Shown here: positions 35,320-47,690 of the stretch, one piece after another | Numbering within the stretch: position 1 is the stretch's first letter | How the letters are laid out: every line of letters starts with the position of its first letter | Source: Capsicum annuum | Taxonomy: Eukaryota; Streptophyta; Magnoliopsida; Solanales; Solanaceae | Reading direction: 5' to 3' | NCBI RefSeq assembly: GCF_002878395.1 | Contig: NC_061121.1 | Span: forward strand, 44,418,023-44,482,022 | DNA: 64,000 nucleotides | Notes under the pieces: model-generated | What the model was told of the DNA's origin: nothing | Database searches by the model: none | What the model saw: only the letters and a program-made list of their open reading frames with translations | Position numbers and translations under genes: made by a program

Positions 35320-36406
35320 AATCTTGCAAAGAGATGATAAATGCCTAAGTTTTCTTGTGATTTCAAAGTGATGACCCTATTGTGATGTTACGAGATTTAT
35401 AGGTGGTCATATGTATGTTTTAAATATGATGGGCTATGAATTTGATATGATATGGACTTGCAAGTCAGGGTATGATGATACCCGGTGATAGTATGCCCTT
35501 AACGGAATAATTGATGGATGTTTTTAATGCATGATAAATTGTTTTAAAGAACTAAAATTGGTCTTAAAGAGAGGTACATGGTTACCCAAAGAAGGATTTT
35601 GAGTGTAAGGGCTCATCACCGAAATAATTGAATTTGCCGACTCGGGTGATATGATTGGCTAAAGCCAATGTATACGTGTCCTCGAGACGCTTGTATTCTA
35701 GAATTGAATTTTAGGACTCCAATATATGCGGCATACTTGGATTGGGGGCTTGGACGCCGAGTTGATGGTGAATTCCATATAGCCCATTGGATCGTAGAAA
35801 TATAGCATGTATCGTCTATCTCTGGATTAATATAAAGAGTTAGACATATTTTCAAAGAGGTTGCATGGAGTTCACTAAAGTATGACCATGTATTTTTACT
35901 TACGTACTATTATTATTGACTTTATGAAATGCTCTCCCTTATTTTGTATTAAAACAAGTTATTTCGAGTTGTTTGACATACCAGTACAACTGTATTGACC
36001 CCCTATATTTCAGGATTCTGAGACACAGTCCTGGGTCCTGATAAGCAGTAGATTGTCTTGTCAGGTGTTTGCAGTAGGTTCCATTAATTTGGAAGACCTG
36101 TATTAGAACTTGTTATTGTTCTTTCATTTGGATTCATGGTCCGACTAGGGGCCTTGTCCCAAATATTAGACTGATGTCATTTCAGTTATTAGAGATTTCG
36201 CAGACTAGTGTTAGGTGTTGTGGATCTTGATGAACTCATTTCAGTATTGAGTAGTTTGAAATAAAAGTGACCATGATTCCGTTTTGTTTGTATTTCCGCA
36301 TTATATCTTTGTATATGAATGGTGTATGTTTGCAAGTTAGAAGGCCTCGCGGGCCTTCAAGGTTTGGGATACCCGTCACAGCTACGGCCTGTTTTGAGTC
36401 ATGGCA
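35320..36406 (+). repeat. 3' LTR of LARD A, right part
   Basis: It continues the LTR interrupted at 26565 (AATCTTGCAAAGAGATGATAA matches 20555 onward in the 5' LTR) and ends GAGTCATGGCA, followed by GATTC. Confidence 0.85.
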
Positions 36407-36839
36407 GATTCACCCATGTACATCCATCACTAAATAAGATATAGTCTCCTTCATGGGTCTTTATCAAGAGGAGGTCTTAAATTTCTCACGTCACAAGCTT
36501 TGATCAGCCATAATTGTCACCCCTAACTTAGTTTCTTCCTCATTGTTTGCTTTCATCAACAATCAGTTTTTAGTCTTGGAAACTCATTTCAACTTGAGTT
36601 CCCATAAGGGTGACATAGGAAGAATCAAATTTTTCTTTGTCCACTGGTAATCTATCCTTTTTTCTTCTGGATATAGGAAGGTTTCTCGTGTCTTTTTCAG
36701 TTACTATTCTAGATGGACATACTCCACCTGTGTGACCATTTATTCCATAATGGGTGCGTCATCTTCTATCACCATTATGGACATATCTTCTTCTTGCTCA
36801 AATTTATCTGAATCACTGAAGGAGTCTCCCCAAGCAGAC
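36407..36839 (-). other. Copia-like element after gag, right of LARD A
   Basis: It starts with the GATTC duplication. On the minus strand an acidic Ser/Asp/Glu-rich tail (SFSDSDKFEQEEDMSIMV) follows the gag knuckle and then decays into frames with stops. I see no clear protease motif. Confidence 0.45.
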
Positions 36840-37849
36840 AATACCTGATTGTCAACTTTATCAGCTTCATCTTTCCTTGTATACTTTACAGGGTTCCTTC
36901 ATAGCAACTTGTTTCACATAACCCTTGTACTCAACTTTGTGCATAGGACAATCCTTAATGTAAAGACCCACCTTCCCACATTTCTGACGGGTGCAATTTA
37001 CCTTTCCTTCCCTAATGTACATGCTGGATTCTCCCCTTCTAGGTAGAGCACCTGACTTTCTCAAGTCTTTGAGGAACTGTTTTGCTATATATGCAGTTTT
37101 ATCATCCTCATCACTATTAGTCTCCTTGGTTTCCTATAGGGCCAGACTCTTCTCCATCTTGTGCTCACTCTTGGACCTGTCCTGTATCTTCATAATCTCA
37201 TAAGTCTTGATATTTCCAATCAACTCATCCATGGTAATATTTTCAGATTCCTTGATTTAGTGACGGCATTAACTTTACCATCCTATTTCTTGGGAAGGAT
37301 GCTTAAAATCTTTCGAACTTGTTTGGTGGTTCTAATATCCTTTCCCAAACGGTGAAGCTCATTGGTTATTGCTTTGAAACTAGTGTTCATCTCCTGAATA
37401 GATTCTCCTACTCTCATGGTAAAAGTCTCATATTGGGTGTTTTGCGTATCTACCTTTGACTCTTTCACCTGACTTGTTCCCTCATGGGCTATTTCAATGC
37501 AGTCCCAGATCTCTTTGGCAGTCTAACAAGTAGAGATCATATTGTACTCATCAGGACAAAATGCCTCCAACAAGCAGCTTTTTAGCTCTGTAGTTCTTCT
37601 CAATCTTCTTCCTATCAGTTTCATCAAATTCCTTTTTACTCCAAGGAAATTGTGAAGTCACTTCACCAACGTTTACAGTTCTTGTGGAAATAAAAGGACC
37701 GTCTTCAATAACATCCTACAATTCAGAATCTTCAGCGAAGATAAAGGCATCACTCTAGTCTTCCACAACCCATGATATTCTCCATTGAACCTAGGCAGTC
37801 TAGTAGTCGACAGGCCTTCTTCAAGATTTGGAGAAGCAGCCATATTCAT
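36840..37849 (-). pseudogene. copia-type gag of the minus-strand element
   Basis: The start is near 37849 (MNMAASPNLEEG, then LPRFNGEYHGLWKTR). Further on come AKEIWDC, TQYETFTMRVGESIQEMNTS, FKAITNELHRLGKDI and RKILSILPKK, which follow the UBN2 gag plan. After frame changes a basic linker leads to the knuckle CTRQKCGKVGLYIKDCP, in which the usual His of CCHC reads Leu. Several stops split it. The N-terminus sits about 50 bases after a primer-site-like sequence. Confidence 0.82.
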
Positions 37850-37883
37850 GATCCTTACAAGGTGTTAACCGTTTTCAGGAAGA

Positions 37884-37902
37884 GCTTTGTCATATACCAA
37901 TT
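37884..37902 (-). promoter_or_regulatory. Degenerate primer binding site of the minus-strand copia element
   Basis: The minus strand reads TTGGTATATGACAAAGCTC, which resembles TTGGTATCAGAGCTC with inserted bases. It sits between gag and the LTR, as expected. Confidence 0.5.
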
Positions 37903-37904
37903 AA

Positions 37905-38716
37905 AGAGTTAACGTGAGTTGGCCTCCAACTTTGGGACGTGGTCCCAAATAATCTCAAACAGAAACAAACTAAACAATAAAGTACGAGAAAGAGAAAGTA
38001 AAAGATACAACAATTTTACGTGGAAACTCCTTGCTCAAAGGAGAAAAACTACGACCTACCTCAAGAATTTCTAAGCTCCATTAATATTCAAGCAACTTGA
38101 ATACAACTCCATTGCATCCAGGATGAACCTCCTAATTCTTTCTCCTAGTAATAACTCTATTAAAAATAGAACTTGTAGCAACTCTACTGCACACCACCCA
38201 GCCAACTCTAACTGAGTTGACTAGCTAACTCTAGCTTCATTATCACCTAACTCTAGATGATAATAAGGAGTATGGAACTAAGAACACCAACACCTACTAA
38301 TAACAACAAAAATAATAGGCAATGTTTATAAATATTGTACAACGACTCTAATACAACAAGAAAATAAAAATACTATTTTGCGAGCTATTAGTTCCCTATT
38401 GCGAATGAGTCTTTCATTCAAGAGCTTCAAGAGAGATATTTTGTTTTGAGCGTATGAAAGATTGATATTCTTGTTGTGGAAAATGATCGATATATTTATG
38501 ACGCAAGAATACCTAGAAAGAGTCCCACTAGCTGAATAAAAAGTGCAACAGCTTTTCCTACCAACTTTTGTACTTTCATCCGGCTGTACAGTTGACTGTA
38601 ACAGTGACATATAGACCCAACCAAATCTATTAGTAGTCGCTTCTTTGTCATCACACATTTTCAGGAACTAAGTCCCAACATATAATTTGCCAATCATCAA
38701 AACTAAGGACTTAATA
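37905..38716 (-). repeat. 5' LTR of the minus-strand copia element
   Basis: 38021-38716 matches 15056-15752. The part 37905-38020 should complete the LTR up to the primer site but has no partner at the left copy. The expected TG start on the minus strand (TGTTAAGTCC) reads TA at 38715-38716. TATA-like TATAAATATATCG lies near 38488-38500 on the minus strand. Confidence 0.7.
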
Positions 38717-38949
38717 GTATTAATATTGATTGTAGCGTCAGTCCAAAATTTCTTACATAACATTTTGTATATTGATGTAATATGGTCTAACCCAAAAATC
38801 ATAGTATTGATGATGCCTTATAATTACAAAATGATGTGTAATGTCTGAATATGGTTTGCAATGAAAAGGCAAATGGTGAATGCATATGATGATGTATTCG
38901 TTTATGTAGTGGTGTTTAAGATCCTCTCAAATTCCATAATTAAGACATT

Positions 38950-39290
38950 AATGCATAAAGTTGTAACTTAGTGTTCATAGTTCGTTGCATAATTCGGGGG
39001 GTTTTCCGGAGAAAAAACTGACATATAGTTGAAATGGCTTTGACTTTGGTGATAAATAATGGAGTACCAAAGCATCTATGGGTTGAAGCATTCACTACAT
39101 CCTGAATTTCAGCTTGATTGTTGTATCCAACACCTAAAGGGGTAGAAAAAGCATAAATAAGGTTGCCTTTACTATCTCTATGTATATCTCCTGTTCCAAT
39201 TCTTCATTTTTATTCTTTAGTGTACTACCATCAGTATTCAATTTAACCATGGAAGGAGGGGGTTTGTACCACAAATTTGAATAACCTTCA
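38950..39290 (-). mobile_element. LINE RNase H-domain fragment
   Basis: The minus strand reads PPPSMVKLNTDGSTLKN, the start of the plant-type RNase H that follows RT in many LINEs (Asp of NTDGS is catalytic). In another frame it continues HRDSKGNLIYAFSTPLGVGY and NNQAEIQDVV. Neighbouring blocks decay quickly. It is a separate LINE from 9190-9950, because the domain order across the two sites would be wrong for one element. Confidence 0.75.
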
Positions 39291-40006
39291 ACTCATGTTG
39301 ATAATTTTCAATAAATAGTACCTTGGAGATCTAATGGAAAGAAATGCACGTGTAAGAAATAGCATATCTGCGATAAAAGTCAAACGCGACTTTGTAACTA
39401 AAGGAAAGATATAGGCTTCTATTTTCCTTTCTTTTTGGTTACTGTCATGGGGGTCGTGGTAATGATCCATTACTTTACTGATTTCAGGGATGGATCCCTA
39501 CCTCTAGAAGGTATTTTTAATCGTTGGGGTGTGCTGATGTTAATTAGAATTCTATTCCTAAATATCATTTTAGACTTACCCTACCCTATTTATTTGAGAA
39601 AAAGAAATTCCAGATCCATAACTATTCCGTGTAAGTTGAAAAAGGTAGTTATGTGCATCTCAACTTCAAGCTAGACCCAGGAACAGCCCACTCACCTATT
39701 CTTTTACACGCAAAAATGGTGCATTTAAAGCAAACTAAGAGCAGGGAAGTAACTATGACAAGCAAAATTCTCACCAATTAGGATGCGTGACTGACCTATC
39801 TTTTATTTTTTTACAAATAATCTGGGCATTTACCTTTGATCTGGGAGGGCTTCCACTAGGGAAAGGCACCTACTCTCCAATTTTTATTCTTCGTTATCTA
39901 TATGGAAGTTATCTAAAACCATGCTAGCTACTGTGTCAAGATCATATCCTCTGCCTCTTTCTTGAAAAGAAACTATGCCAGATAAGGCAAATAAAGACTC
40001 ATATTT

Positions 40007-40010
<4 letters not shown>
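39291..40010 (-). other. Probable LINE flank and unrecognised frame
   Basis: 39291-39700 may continue the LINE upstream of its RNase H but is too decayed to identify. A minus-strand frame at 39884-40129 (with GIVSFQERGRGYDLDTVASM) is split by the AT repeat. I do not recognise it. Confidence 0.35.

Positions 40011-40038
<28 letters not shown>
40011..40038. repeat. (AT)14 microsatellite
   Basis: Fourteen uninterrupted AT units, 76 bases before the start of LARD C. Confidence 0.95.
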
Positions 40039-40042
<4 letters not shown>

Positions 40043-40114
40043 AGCATCAAATGATGTTTTATGAGGTGGGGGACTCCTAATCCAAGGACCTACGCTCGCG
40101 GTTACAAGGGATAG

Positions 40115-42275
40115 TGTAACCCCCCGCATTTTTGAGCTAGAAATCGAACCATCATTCCTAGTTTATGAGGTGTAAAGTGTTCATCAAAATCACTTGGAGC
40201 AAGGTTGAGCTAAGAGTCATTCATTCATCCAAAGTTTGATATTCGATTCTATAAGGGTCTATTTTGAACATCTATAACTTTTGATACACATAGAATTTTT
40301 TGGCTCAAGACCCTCCAAATTGTTGATAATTGAATTAGCTTTCCAACGATACCAATTTCATCAAAATCTAATACCCAAGTGAAAAGTTATAGTATTTTTT
40401 GTGAGAGAGGCAGTAGCTGCGTGCGATGAGCTTGCGACGCGCGCTCTGTCTCACGCACCTAATTCCCAGGTTCTGTTTTTGCATTTTAAGGGCTAAAAGG
40501 TCCTTTCCTTCACCCTAACTTGCCTATAACATAAAATTTCAGCCTCAAGAAGCATCGATTGCATCTTTTACTCAATTTTCTCTTAAAAATCAAAACCCTA
40601 ACTCATCCCCAAAGATCATGAACTCATCCCTAAGATCAAGAATTCCAAGAAAATAATCAAGATTTGGGTTCCATCCTTCAAATCTTATAATCTAAGGTAC
40701 GTGAGCGTTTGCTAAACTACATGGGATAGTTGAAAACACATTGAATATGGTTTAAAGTTTAGAAATCATGAATTTACAAAGGAGTTTAGAGATTTATGTT
40801 TACAATTGTGCATTACTAACTCTTTAATGACATTATAGCTTTGGTCTTGATGCCTCCCCGTGAAAATTGAACTCTTACTTATATTTATATGTAAATGCAT
40901 GGACTTGATGAATCTAAATGTTGAATTGAGAGCATCAATTATTGGAAATCCATCTCTTGCTTAAAGATTTCTTGTATTAGTACGGCATGATTTATTTGAA
41001 TGTATATTGCGAAGTATGTTACAAATGCTTTTATGGTTGTTAAGACTTCATTATGGTTTTGCAATGAAAAGATGGTATTGTATTTGGTGTTAATGGTTAA
41101 AGATGTTCATTAAGAAACTTGCATGATTTGTCACAAATTTCATGGCCATCACATGTTTGTTGAAAAGCTGAAAACAATGCCTTTAATATAATTTGACAAA
41201 TGCTTTAAAGTATGAATCTGCTTGAATTATTCAAAATATGGTGGCCCAAGCCTTATGTTTTGAATGTGGAGAATGTTATATGATGTTTTATGGCTCAGAA
41301 AGATGATTTGCAAGTCTTGGTATGAAGATACCAAATCAGATAAGGCCATGATAAAAATCCGAACAGAATATAGAATTCATTTTAGATTTCAGATTTTTAA
41401 TTCAGAAAGATGCATATTTAGAACAAGATAAAAATGGGCACTAAGTGAATCAGGTGGTTACCTGAAGTAGGAATGGGTCACTCGATTCATTGCTTGGAAT
41501 CGTGTTTTTCCATACGAGTATATTATTATACGCTGGCCTAGTGCCCTGAGGCATATCAGAATCAGAATTAGACACCCCAACTCTTACGGCAAACTCGGGT
41601 TGGGGGCTTGTCCGCCGAGTTAAGGGCTGATCCCATCGAGACTATGGGATACTTTCAGAAATGTTCGGTGTACCACCTAATTCAGAAGTAATACAAAGAA
41701 TTAAAATTGCATTGACAAGACTATTTTAAGATCATTTGAGATTTTCCCATGTATTTTAAACTACTTCAAGTACATTGTTTTATGACTTTCTCTCACCTAT
41801 GTTATATATATAAATACATTATTTTGGATTTCTCTGTGTACCAATACATATGTATTGACCCCCTCTATCTCAGGATCCATGGCACAGTCTTGGGTCCCAT
41901 ATAGCAGTAGATCCATGTGTGTTAGAAGTTGCAGTTGGTGAGCCTTCTCCATTTCGGATGGATTGATTATCAGATTTCATTGTTCCTTTCCTTTTTATAT
42001 TCTACTAGGGCCTTGTCCCAATTTTATCTCAGACGTATGATGGTTATTGTAATGTTAGAGATTTCAAAGACGGTTGTTTTATCTTTAGAATATTCAGAAT
42101 TTCCCTTTTAAAGTTGTTCAATTTTATAAGACAGGCCATTGTTTGTTCGTGTATTTTTTCTACAAATTTTCTTATACTACGTGAATATTGTGCATGCTTA
42201 CTAGATTTAGAAGAGCGCCTGGGAATTTATGGTCGGGATACTCATTACGGCTAGGGCCTCGGCTCGTGCGTGAAA
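40115..42275 (+). repeat. 5' LTR of LARD C
   Basis: It starts TGTAACCCCCCGCATTTTTG, 2,161 bp, and ends at GTGAAA where relatives have GTGACA. It pairs with 56136-58419. The next bases, AACTTGGTATAAGAGAACGG, are the primer site with two changes. Confidence 0.85.
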
Positions 42276-45200
42276 AACTTGGTATAAGAGAACGGTTCAT
42301 GGTCCCAAGATTTTTGTGAAATCGTGTCTAGTAGAGTCTTACTTATGGGTGTATTGCGCACCACACTTATAATCAGGAGGTTACCGGGCATTTTGGAGTT
42401 GTTTCACATTCGTTCATACTCTAGTTCATGCTATAGAGTCGTCCATAAGAAATTTATCCAAGTTTATTCCTTGTTCTAATTTCATGGGTCATGGCTCATT
42501 GTTGAGGCGATACAAGTCTAAGAGTCTACCTCCACCAGTGATGTAGGTCTCTCTGATTAAGTTGTCCATAAAGTTATGAATTTTGCATAAGGAATTGAGA
42601 GGAGTCCATGAGTGCTTTAAAGTGTGTTTATTTAAGTGTATACCCCTATCTGTGTTGTGCAGTTGAGCTTGAGGTATTGAGTGTATTTAGTCTTCTTTAA
42701 TAAAAAATCTTGTTGGGGATGTGATGTTTAAGGATAATTATGTGTAGCATAACGTTGGAACTATATTTCCACCAGAATAGTAGTGTATGTCAAAGTGTCA
42801 TGACCTATTGGTAGTGAGATAGTCTAGAAGTTGGTGACATGAAGTCACAAGGTTAGCAGTTAGAGTGAGGGTAAAATTTGCGTAAATAAATAGTTTTAGT
42901 TTTATAATCATGGATTAAGGAGTGGGTTGCCATTGTATAATTATTTACTAATGTGTAGCAATATTTGTGTATTGTATGGTAGTCTATGAAGGAAGTGGCT
43001 GACTATGATTATTATCTAATCGAAATAGGGAGAATCTTAGAATGGATGGCTATGGTGGTTGTAGAAATCCTTTATAAGTGGTTAGTGAAAAGGGGTAGGT
43101 TAGTTAGTAAGTTTTAGGTTGAAGCTCATTAGTATTTGTTGAGTTTTCAAGATCATTATGATGTATGATTGGGTAAGTATGTATGATGTGAGGAATTAGA
43201 ATATGTGGATAAGATTAAAGTGGGTTATATTATAATATTAAGATCGACTAATCCTATCATGTGACTTTATCCCCCTTTGATGGTTTTTCTTTAGTAGTAG
43301 TAACTAGTATTTCATGTGAGAGGGTATGTTGTGGATTTGGAGTTGAAATAGTGAGGTTAAGGCAAGGTTATAATTGTAGGTAGTAGCTAAGTGAAGTAAA
43401 ATATTTGGATTTATTTCCTAATTTGATGGACTAGTATGATATGTGGCATGCTTTACCGGTGGTATATCAGTAATAATAGACAATAGGCTTGATCATTGGA
43501 TGTGAAGTGTGGTGATAAGAATAATTAGCTTAAGACTAATGATGTGTATCTGGTGGGAAGGAACTTGTAGACTTGATGTGTGGTGTGCAATAGTCTAGTT
43601 TGGAGACTTGTGAAATAATGAGTGGAAAGTTGCGATGTTTATGCATATATGAGAACAATAGTAAAATGATGAATTGTGGTTGAGTCATTAAGGTAATAAG
43701 AGTGATAGTTATATAAGAATAAGTTTAACTCAGGTAGAAGGTTGTTAGATAAAATATTATGTGTATAAGTTTTTTGTGTACCTAGATTTAGTTCTTTAAT
43801 TTTGTAATATGGAGAAGTCTGGGAAGTTGTTGTATGGTGCTCTTTAGAGTTGAATTGAGGTAAAATAGGTAGCCAATATGTTTCCTTGGTATAGTCTTAC
43901 AGATTTTGTGAAGTTGTAGGTTATGTGATTGGAGGTGTAATAATAGTATTCGAAGGAATTGAAGATGGAGCATTAAGTATTTAGAAGCATGGGTGTCTAT
44001 TCCCATGAAAATGTTAGTCGTAAGTTGATGACTTTGAGAGTTATAAGAAATTATGATTCGTGTCTCTAAAAGGGGGTGGCCTAAAAATAATTTAGTGTCT
44101 TTGCACTAGAGATTAATGAGAGAAGTTGTGTTCATGGGTATTTTGATACCCCCATTTTATGATAAGGAGTATGAATGCACGCCCTCATGAGAGTGGGATT
44201 GTAGAATGATGTGTATGGAGGATAGCTAAAGTTAAAAGTAGCATTTATAGAAATGCAAGGCCTTTAGGGTATAGCTCTTCAGGGAGAGTTTAGAGTTTTA
44301 AGTATATAGTGTTGTCTCATTGTGCAGAGTTGTGGTTATAGATTCGATAAGGGGATATGTCTGTAAGTCTAGGATTGTGACTTTAATCTAAAGAGGACAT
44401 GGTAAATTAAGGTAGTTCCTGAATGTTCTCGGTGTGGCATGTTATGGGGAGGAATCATGATATACCTAATTCTACTCAAGCGTAATCCTCCTACTTTAAT
44501 TTAGGAGAGTATCTTTTTAATGTCCTACGTCATGTGTTCAAGTCATGCCTATGCCTACTGTTCAAATTCTCTATGGACTTATGTTGACGATCTGACCTCC
44601 AAACAAAAAGCAATTATGTCTTTCAGTAATCCAGTCTTTCATGTATTCAAACCATATGTTATGTTGTTCGTGATCCATGAAAATCAATGTCTCTCAGCAT
44701 GCTTGGTCCTAAGAAAATATGTTTCTATATGTCACTGAGTCATTCTATGTCGGGTTTAGCAAACGTGATAAAGTCTATGCAAAATCATGGCAAATATTAG
44801 TTCCTTAACTGAGGATCCATTGCTTCAAGCGGCAATCTTTGTTTTATTTGTAAGGGAACACCTCGTAGCATTCTCGACTCAATACTAATCTGGGTTGCAT
44901 TTATGGAGAGCTGACAATCTAAAAATTTTTCAAATTACTAAAAGACTTAGTCACCTTCTGAGCTCCTAATCTTTGATGATTTTATTTTCGACCTTCTCAA
45001 AAATAGAATGTCGACTTGTAAGTTGATTCATGATCGGGGGTTTCAAGGGTACATATCAGGGTAATTTTTGGGTATTTTGGACAAGCATAAGGGCATTTTC
45101 GGAAGTCAAAAATAGTAGGTGCATGCAATCAGCGCGTGACTCACACTCCAATCCACACCTGGTGTAGCATGCGATAGACCATGTTGCGCACGCTCTATTT

Positions 45201-45479
45201 TAGAGTTCCAAAGCACGCCACGCACGCTCCATAAAAAATTTGAACTTTCAGTTACATTTTCCAGGGGCGTTTGGGTCAATTCCACCCACTTCATTTTAGC
45301 TCGTGTTTCCCGATATGGTCTGTCCTAAGTACTCGTACTATGTTGTGTTTATGCTAGAGCATCTCTTTAATTTCAATCCAGACACTTCATATATGAAGCA
45401 CTTCGTGTGTATTTTAATCATCATATTTTCATTTCATGTCCCTCCTTGAGTAATGCAAAGTATCATTTATGGTCTAATT
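42276..45479 (+). other. Noncoding internal region of LARD C, left part
   Basis: It follows LARD A block by block (for example TTGGAACTATATTTCCACC at about 42750 and TGTCATGACCTATTGGTAGT at about 42800). No gag or pol frame is visible. A stretch at about 44845-45310 has no counterpart in LARD A and is listed separately. Confidence 0.75.
44845..45310. mobile_element. Possible further insertion in LARD C
   Basis: LARD A passes from its equivalent of 44840 (GCAATCACTTTAAG, about 24548) to that of 45315 (TCGGTCCTATGG, about 24650) in about 100 bases. Here some 470 bases intervene. The insert has a GC-richer core with repeated GCGCACGC/CACGCTCC motifs and GAACACCTCGTA near its left end, like some gypsy LTR starts. 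Boundaries are approximate and no duplication was found. Confidence 0.4.
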
Positions 45480-47659
45480 TGTCACGACCCAAACTAGGGC
45501 CTGGCCGTGACGGACATTCCGAACCATGAAGGTCCGGGCGTCCTACTCTATCTGGTAATCATGCATAACATTCACATAATAAAAGGAGATGCAGAAATAT
45601 GATCTAACACGGAAACATGGTCATGCTCTGGATTTAGTTTAACAATAAGAAATGAAATCGGAACTCAACTAAACAACACCTGGAATAGTCTGTGAAATCT
45701 CTACTAAATAAAAATCTAACAACCATCTGAATGCTCGGACAAGGCCCCCTATAGACCAAAACAACGGAATAACATAATCTGAAATAATAGGCCTTCTGGA
45801 ACAAAGAAGGCTCACCACTGCACAACTCACTTCTCACTGGGATACTCTATTAAGTAGATAGACCCTAAGGCTGAACCTCCGAACTTGGGGTCTAGGGGAT
45901 CAATACAGATGTACTGGTACGCAGAGCAAATCCAAAATAATAATTTATATTCAACATATATGAGAGCAATTTAAAAAGAGCATAAACATATCATATAGTA
46001 AGAAATCTAATGGGCATTTCTGAAAGACTCTGAAAGAAAATCATCTGAACTCTAAGATATTATTTGTTTTACTTCTGCGCTAGGTGGTATACCCTACAAC
46101 TCTTAAATTACATGGGCCATATAGAATCCACCATTTACTCGGTAGGGAAGCCTCCAACCCTAGTGTGCCATAAGGGTTGGAGTCTCTGACTCTTCTACGC
46201 CACACGGCCGTCGCCAGCGTAAAAATAATATACCCGGATTGGCAAATCACGATTTTAGGCTAAGAGTTACTTGAACTCTAGCCCTCTTCAGGAAACCACC
46301 TAACTCTCTTTATGCCCATTTTAAACTCCTTAAGACATGCATTCTTTGAAAACATACTTTGAAAACTCTAACTCTGTTATGGCATACATTTATATGATAT
46401 CGTCAAACCATTGACTTGTAAGTCACATCTATGATCCATTATCAGCATATAATAATCTCTGATTCAAAACATAAATCTGGGACCACCATATCAATAAATC
46501 ATTTCAAGAAACTCTTTCTTAAAGGTCATGTAAACATATGCAAGAAACTCTCTTTTTCACCATTTCAAATACTCAAGGTTGTCATGTCAAAGATATCAAA
46601 CACATGCAATTCTGTCTTTTTAAGACAAGGACAAAATCATAACAAGAAACTCCCTCTCATCATCATAAAAATCATGTTAAATACTTAAATATTGAAAAGA
46701 TCCCCTTCAAAATAAACAAGCATCTCAAATCATACCCAGCAAGTTCATCAACTCTAAATCATCAAAGAGAGGGGTTTCAATAATAATGATCGTAATCAAA
46801 TCTTCAACATCATACATATTCATATAAGTTTAAATCAATTTAAGGGGGAAAGGCCTAAGGACCAAACACACCCAAGATGCAAAATTTAAATCATAAGCTC
46901 CACAACCCCTTTAAAATTCATGCTTGATAATCTGTAAATCATGTTCTAGTGTTGATAAGCTCATGTAGTTTTTAGGATAAACCCCACGTATCTCTATTTA
47001 GGAAATTAAAGGATGATTCTTGATGCCCACGGCTTGGGGATTCAAAATCTTCAATAAATTTCTAAAACCGATGGTTGAATCTTGAGTTGTTTGGGTTTTC
47101 TTGTTAGAAACACTAAGGAGTGTTCTTGACAGTTTTTGATGAAAATATTAATAATGAGGTCATTTTGGATTAAAATACCATGTTTAAGCTGATAAGGAGG
47201 TGAAAAATATCCAATATGCCCTTAATGAGACAGAAATTGACGAATTGAATTTTTAAGGTCACTACGACGCGGAGCCATCGCGTTGTCCCACTGGTTGGGA
47301 CCTGGAACTTCTGCGCGATGCACCACAATAGCGCTATGCTACAAGAATTTGGCAATTACTAAATAGCACCACTCCGCGAAGCGCCAAACACCAAAATGAC
47401 GGTGTTTTATGATTAGTACTTCAATTAGCCATAACTTCTTTCCTGGGTATCGGATTTGGGCAAATCTTATACCGACGGAAAGCTCATTCAATTTTCCACA
47501 TGATAAAAAGTCAAAAATAGGAAAATTCTGTTTGTTTTAAACTTTACTTATTTTGAAAGATAAAAATGAGACTAAATATCTTTGACACTATTCTAGTCAT
47601 TTAACTCTAAGAGTATATTACCACGAGCTAACGCATGAATGATTTTGCTGGGTGTTACA
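45480..47659 (-). repeat. 3' LTR of the chromovirus
   Basis: On the plus strand it runs TGTCACGACCCAAACTAGGG to GGGTGTTACA, 2,180 bp. It aligns with 52746-54996; the latter has an extra segment of about 60-70 bp near 54500-54575. Sequence near 45540-45900 is the reverse complement of blocks in the LARD B LTR. Confidence 0.9.
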
Positions 47660-47690
47660 TTATCCCCCCTTGGGATCATTCATCCCTGAA
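47660..47690 (-). promoter_or_regulatory. Polypurine tract and hairpin of the chromovirus
   Basis: The minus strand reads GGGATGAATGATCCCAAGGGG directly before GGATAA and the 3' LTR. The purine run primes plus-strand synthesis. GGGAT/ATCCC can pair around a 5-base loop. The same arrangement precedes the 3' LTR of LARD A, and decayed forms precede those of LARD B and C. Confidence 0.75.

Larger units (their letters stand above)
19417..36406 (+). mobile_element. LARD A: long noncoding gypsy derivative, split by LARD B
   Basis: The 5' LTR (19417-21640), primer site, a noncoding internal region (21641-25772), a polypurine tract, and a 3' LTR in two parts (25773-26565 and 35320-36406) make one element. 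Perfect GATTC duplications flank it. Its internal region aligns along most of its length with that of LARD C (42276-45479 plus 55002-56135) yet encodes no gag or pol. That fits large retrotransposon derivatives (LARDs), which move with proteins supplied by an autonomous relative. Confidence 0.88.
15056..38716 (-). mobile_element. Minus-strand copia-like element, split by nested insertions
   Basis: LTR sequence at 38021-38716 (5' side on the minus strand) and 15056-15752 (3' side) brackets a gag at 36840-37849. The internal region is interrupted by LARD A (19417-36406), whose perfect GATTC duplication shows the two flanks were once joined, and by a Mutator-like element. Without the inserts the internal region is about 4 kb. 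No integrase, RT or RNase H could be read in it; a coiled-coil relic lies at 16325-16660. The base runs GTATT at 38717 and at 14810 may be its target duplication, but the left LTR end does not reach 14815 in recognisable form. Confidence 0.75.

Noticed and set aside
15056..38716. CRISPR-like or clustered repeat array
   Set aside because: The long repeats are LTR pairs with TG...CA ends, primer sites and target duplications.
9190..39290. LINE pieces at 9190-9950 and 38950-39290 as halves of one split element
   Set aside because: On the minus strand RNase H would come before the zinc-binding region, the reverse of LINE order.
40011..40038. AT repeat as a possible regulatory or matrix-attachment site
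   Set aside because: A simple microsatellite explains it; nothing else supports a function.
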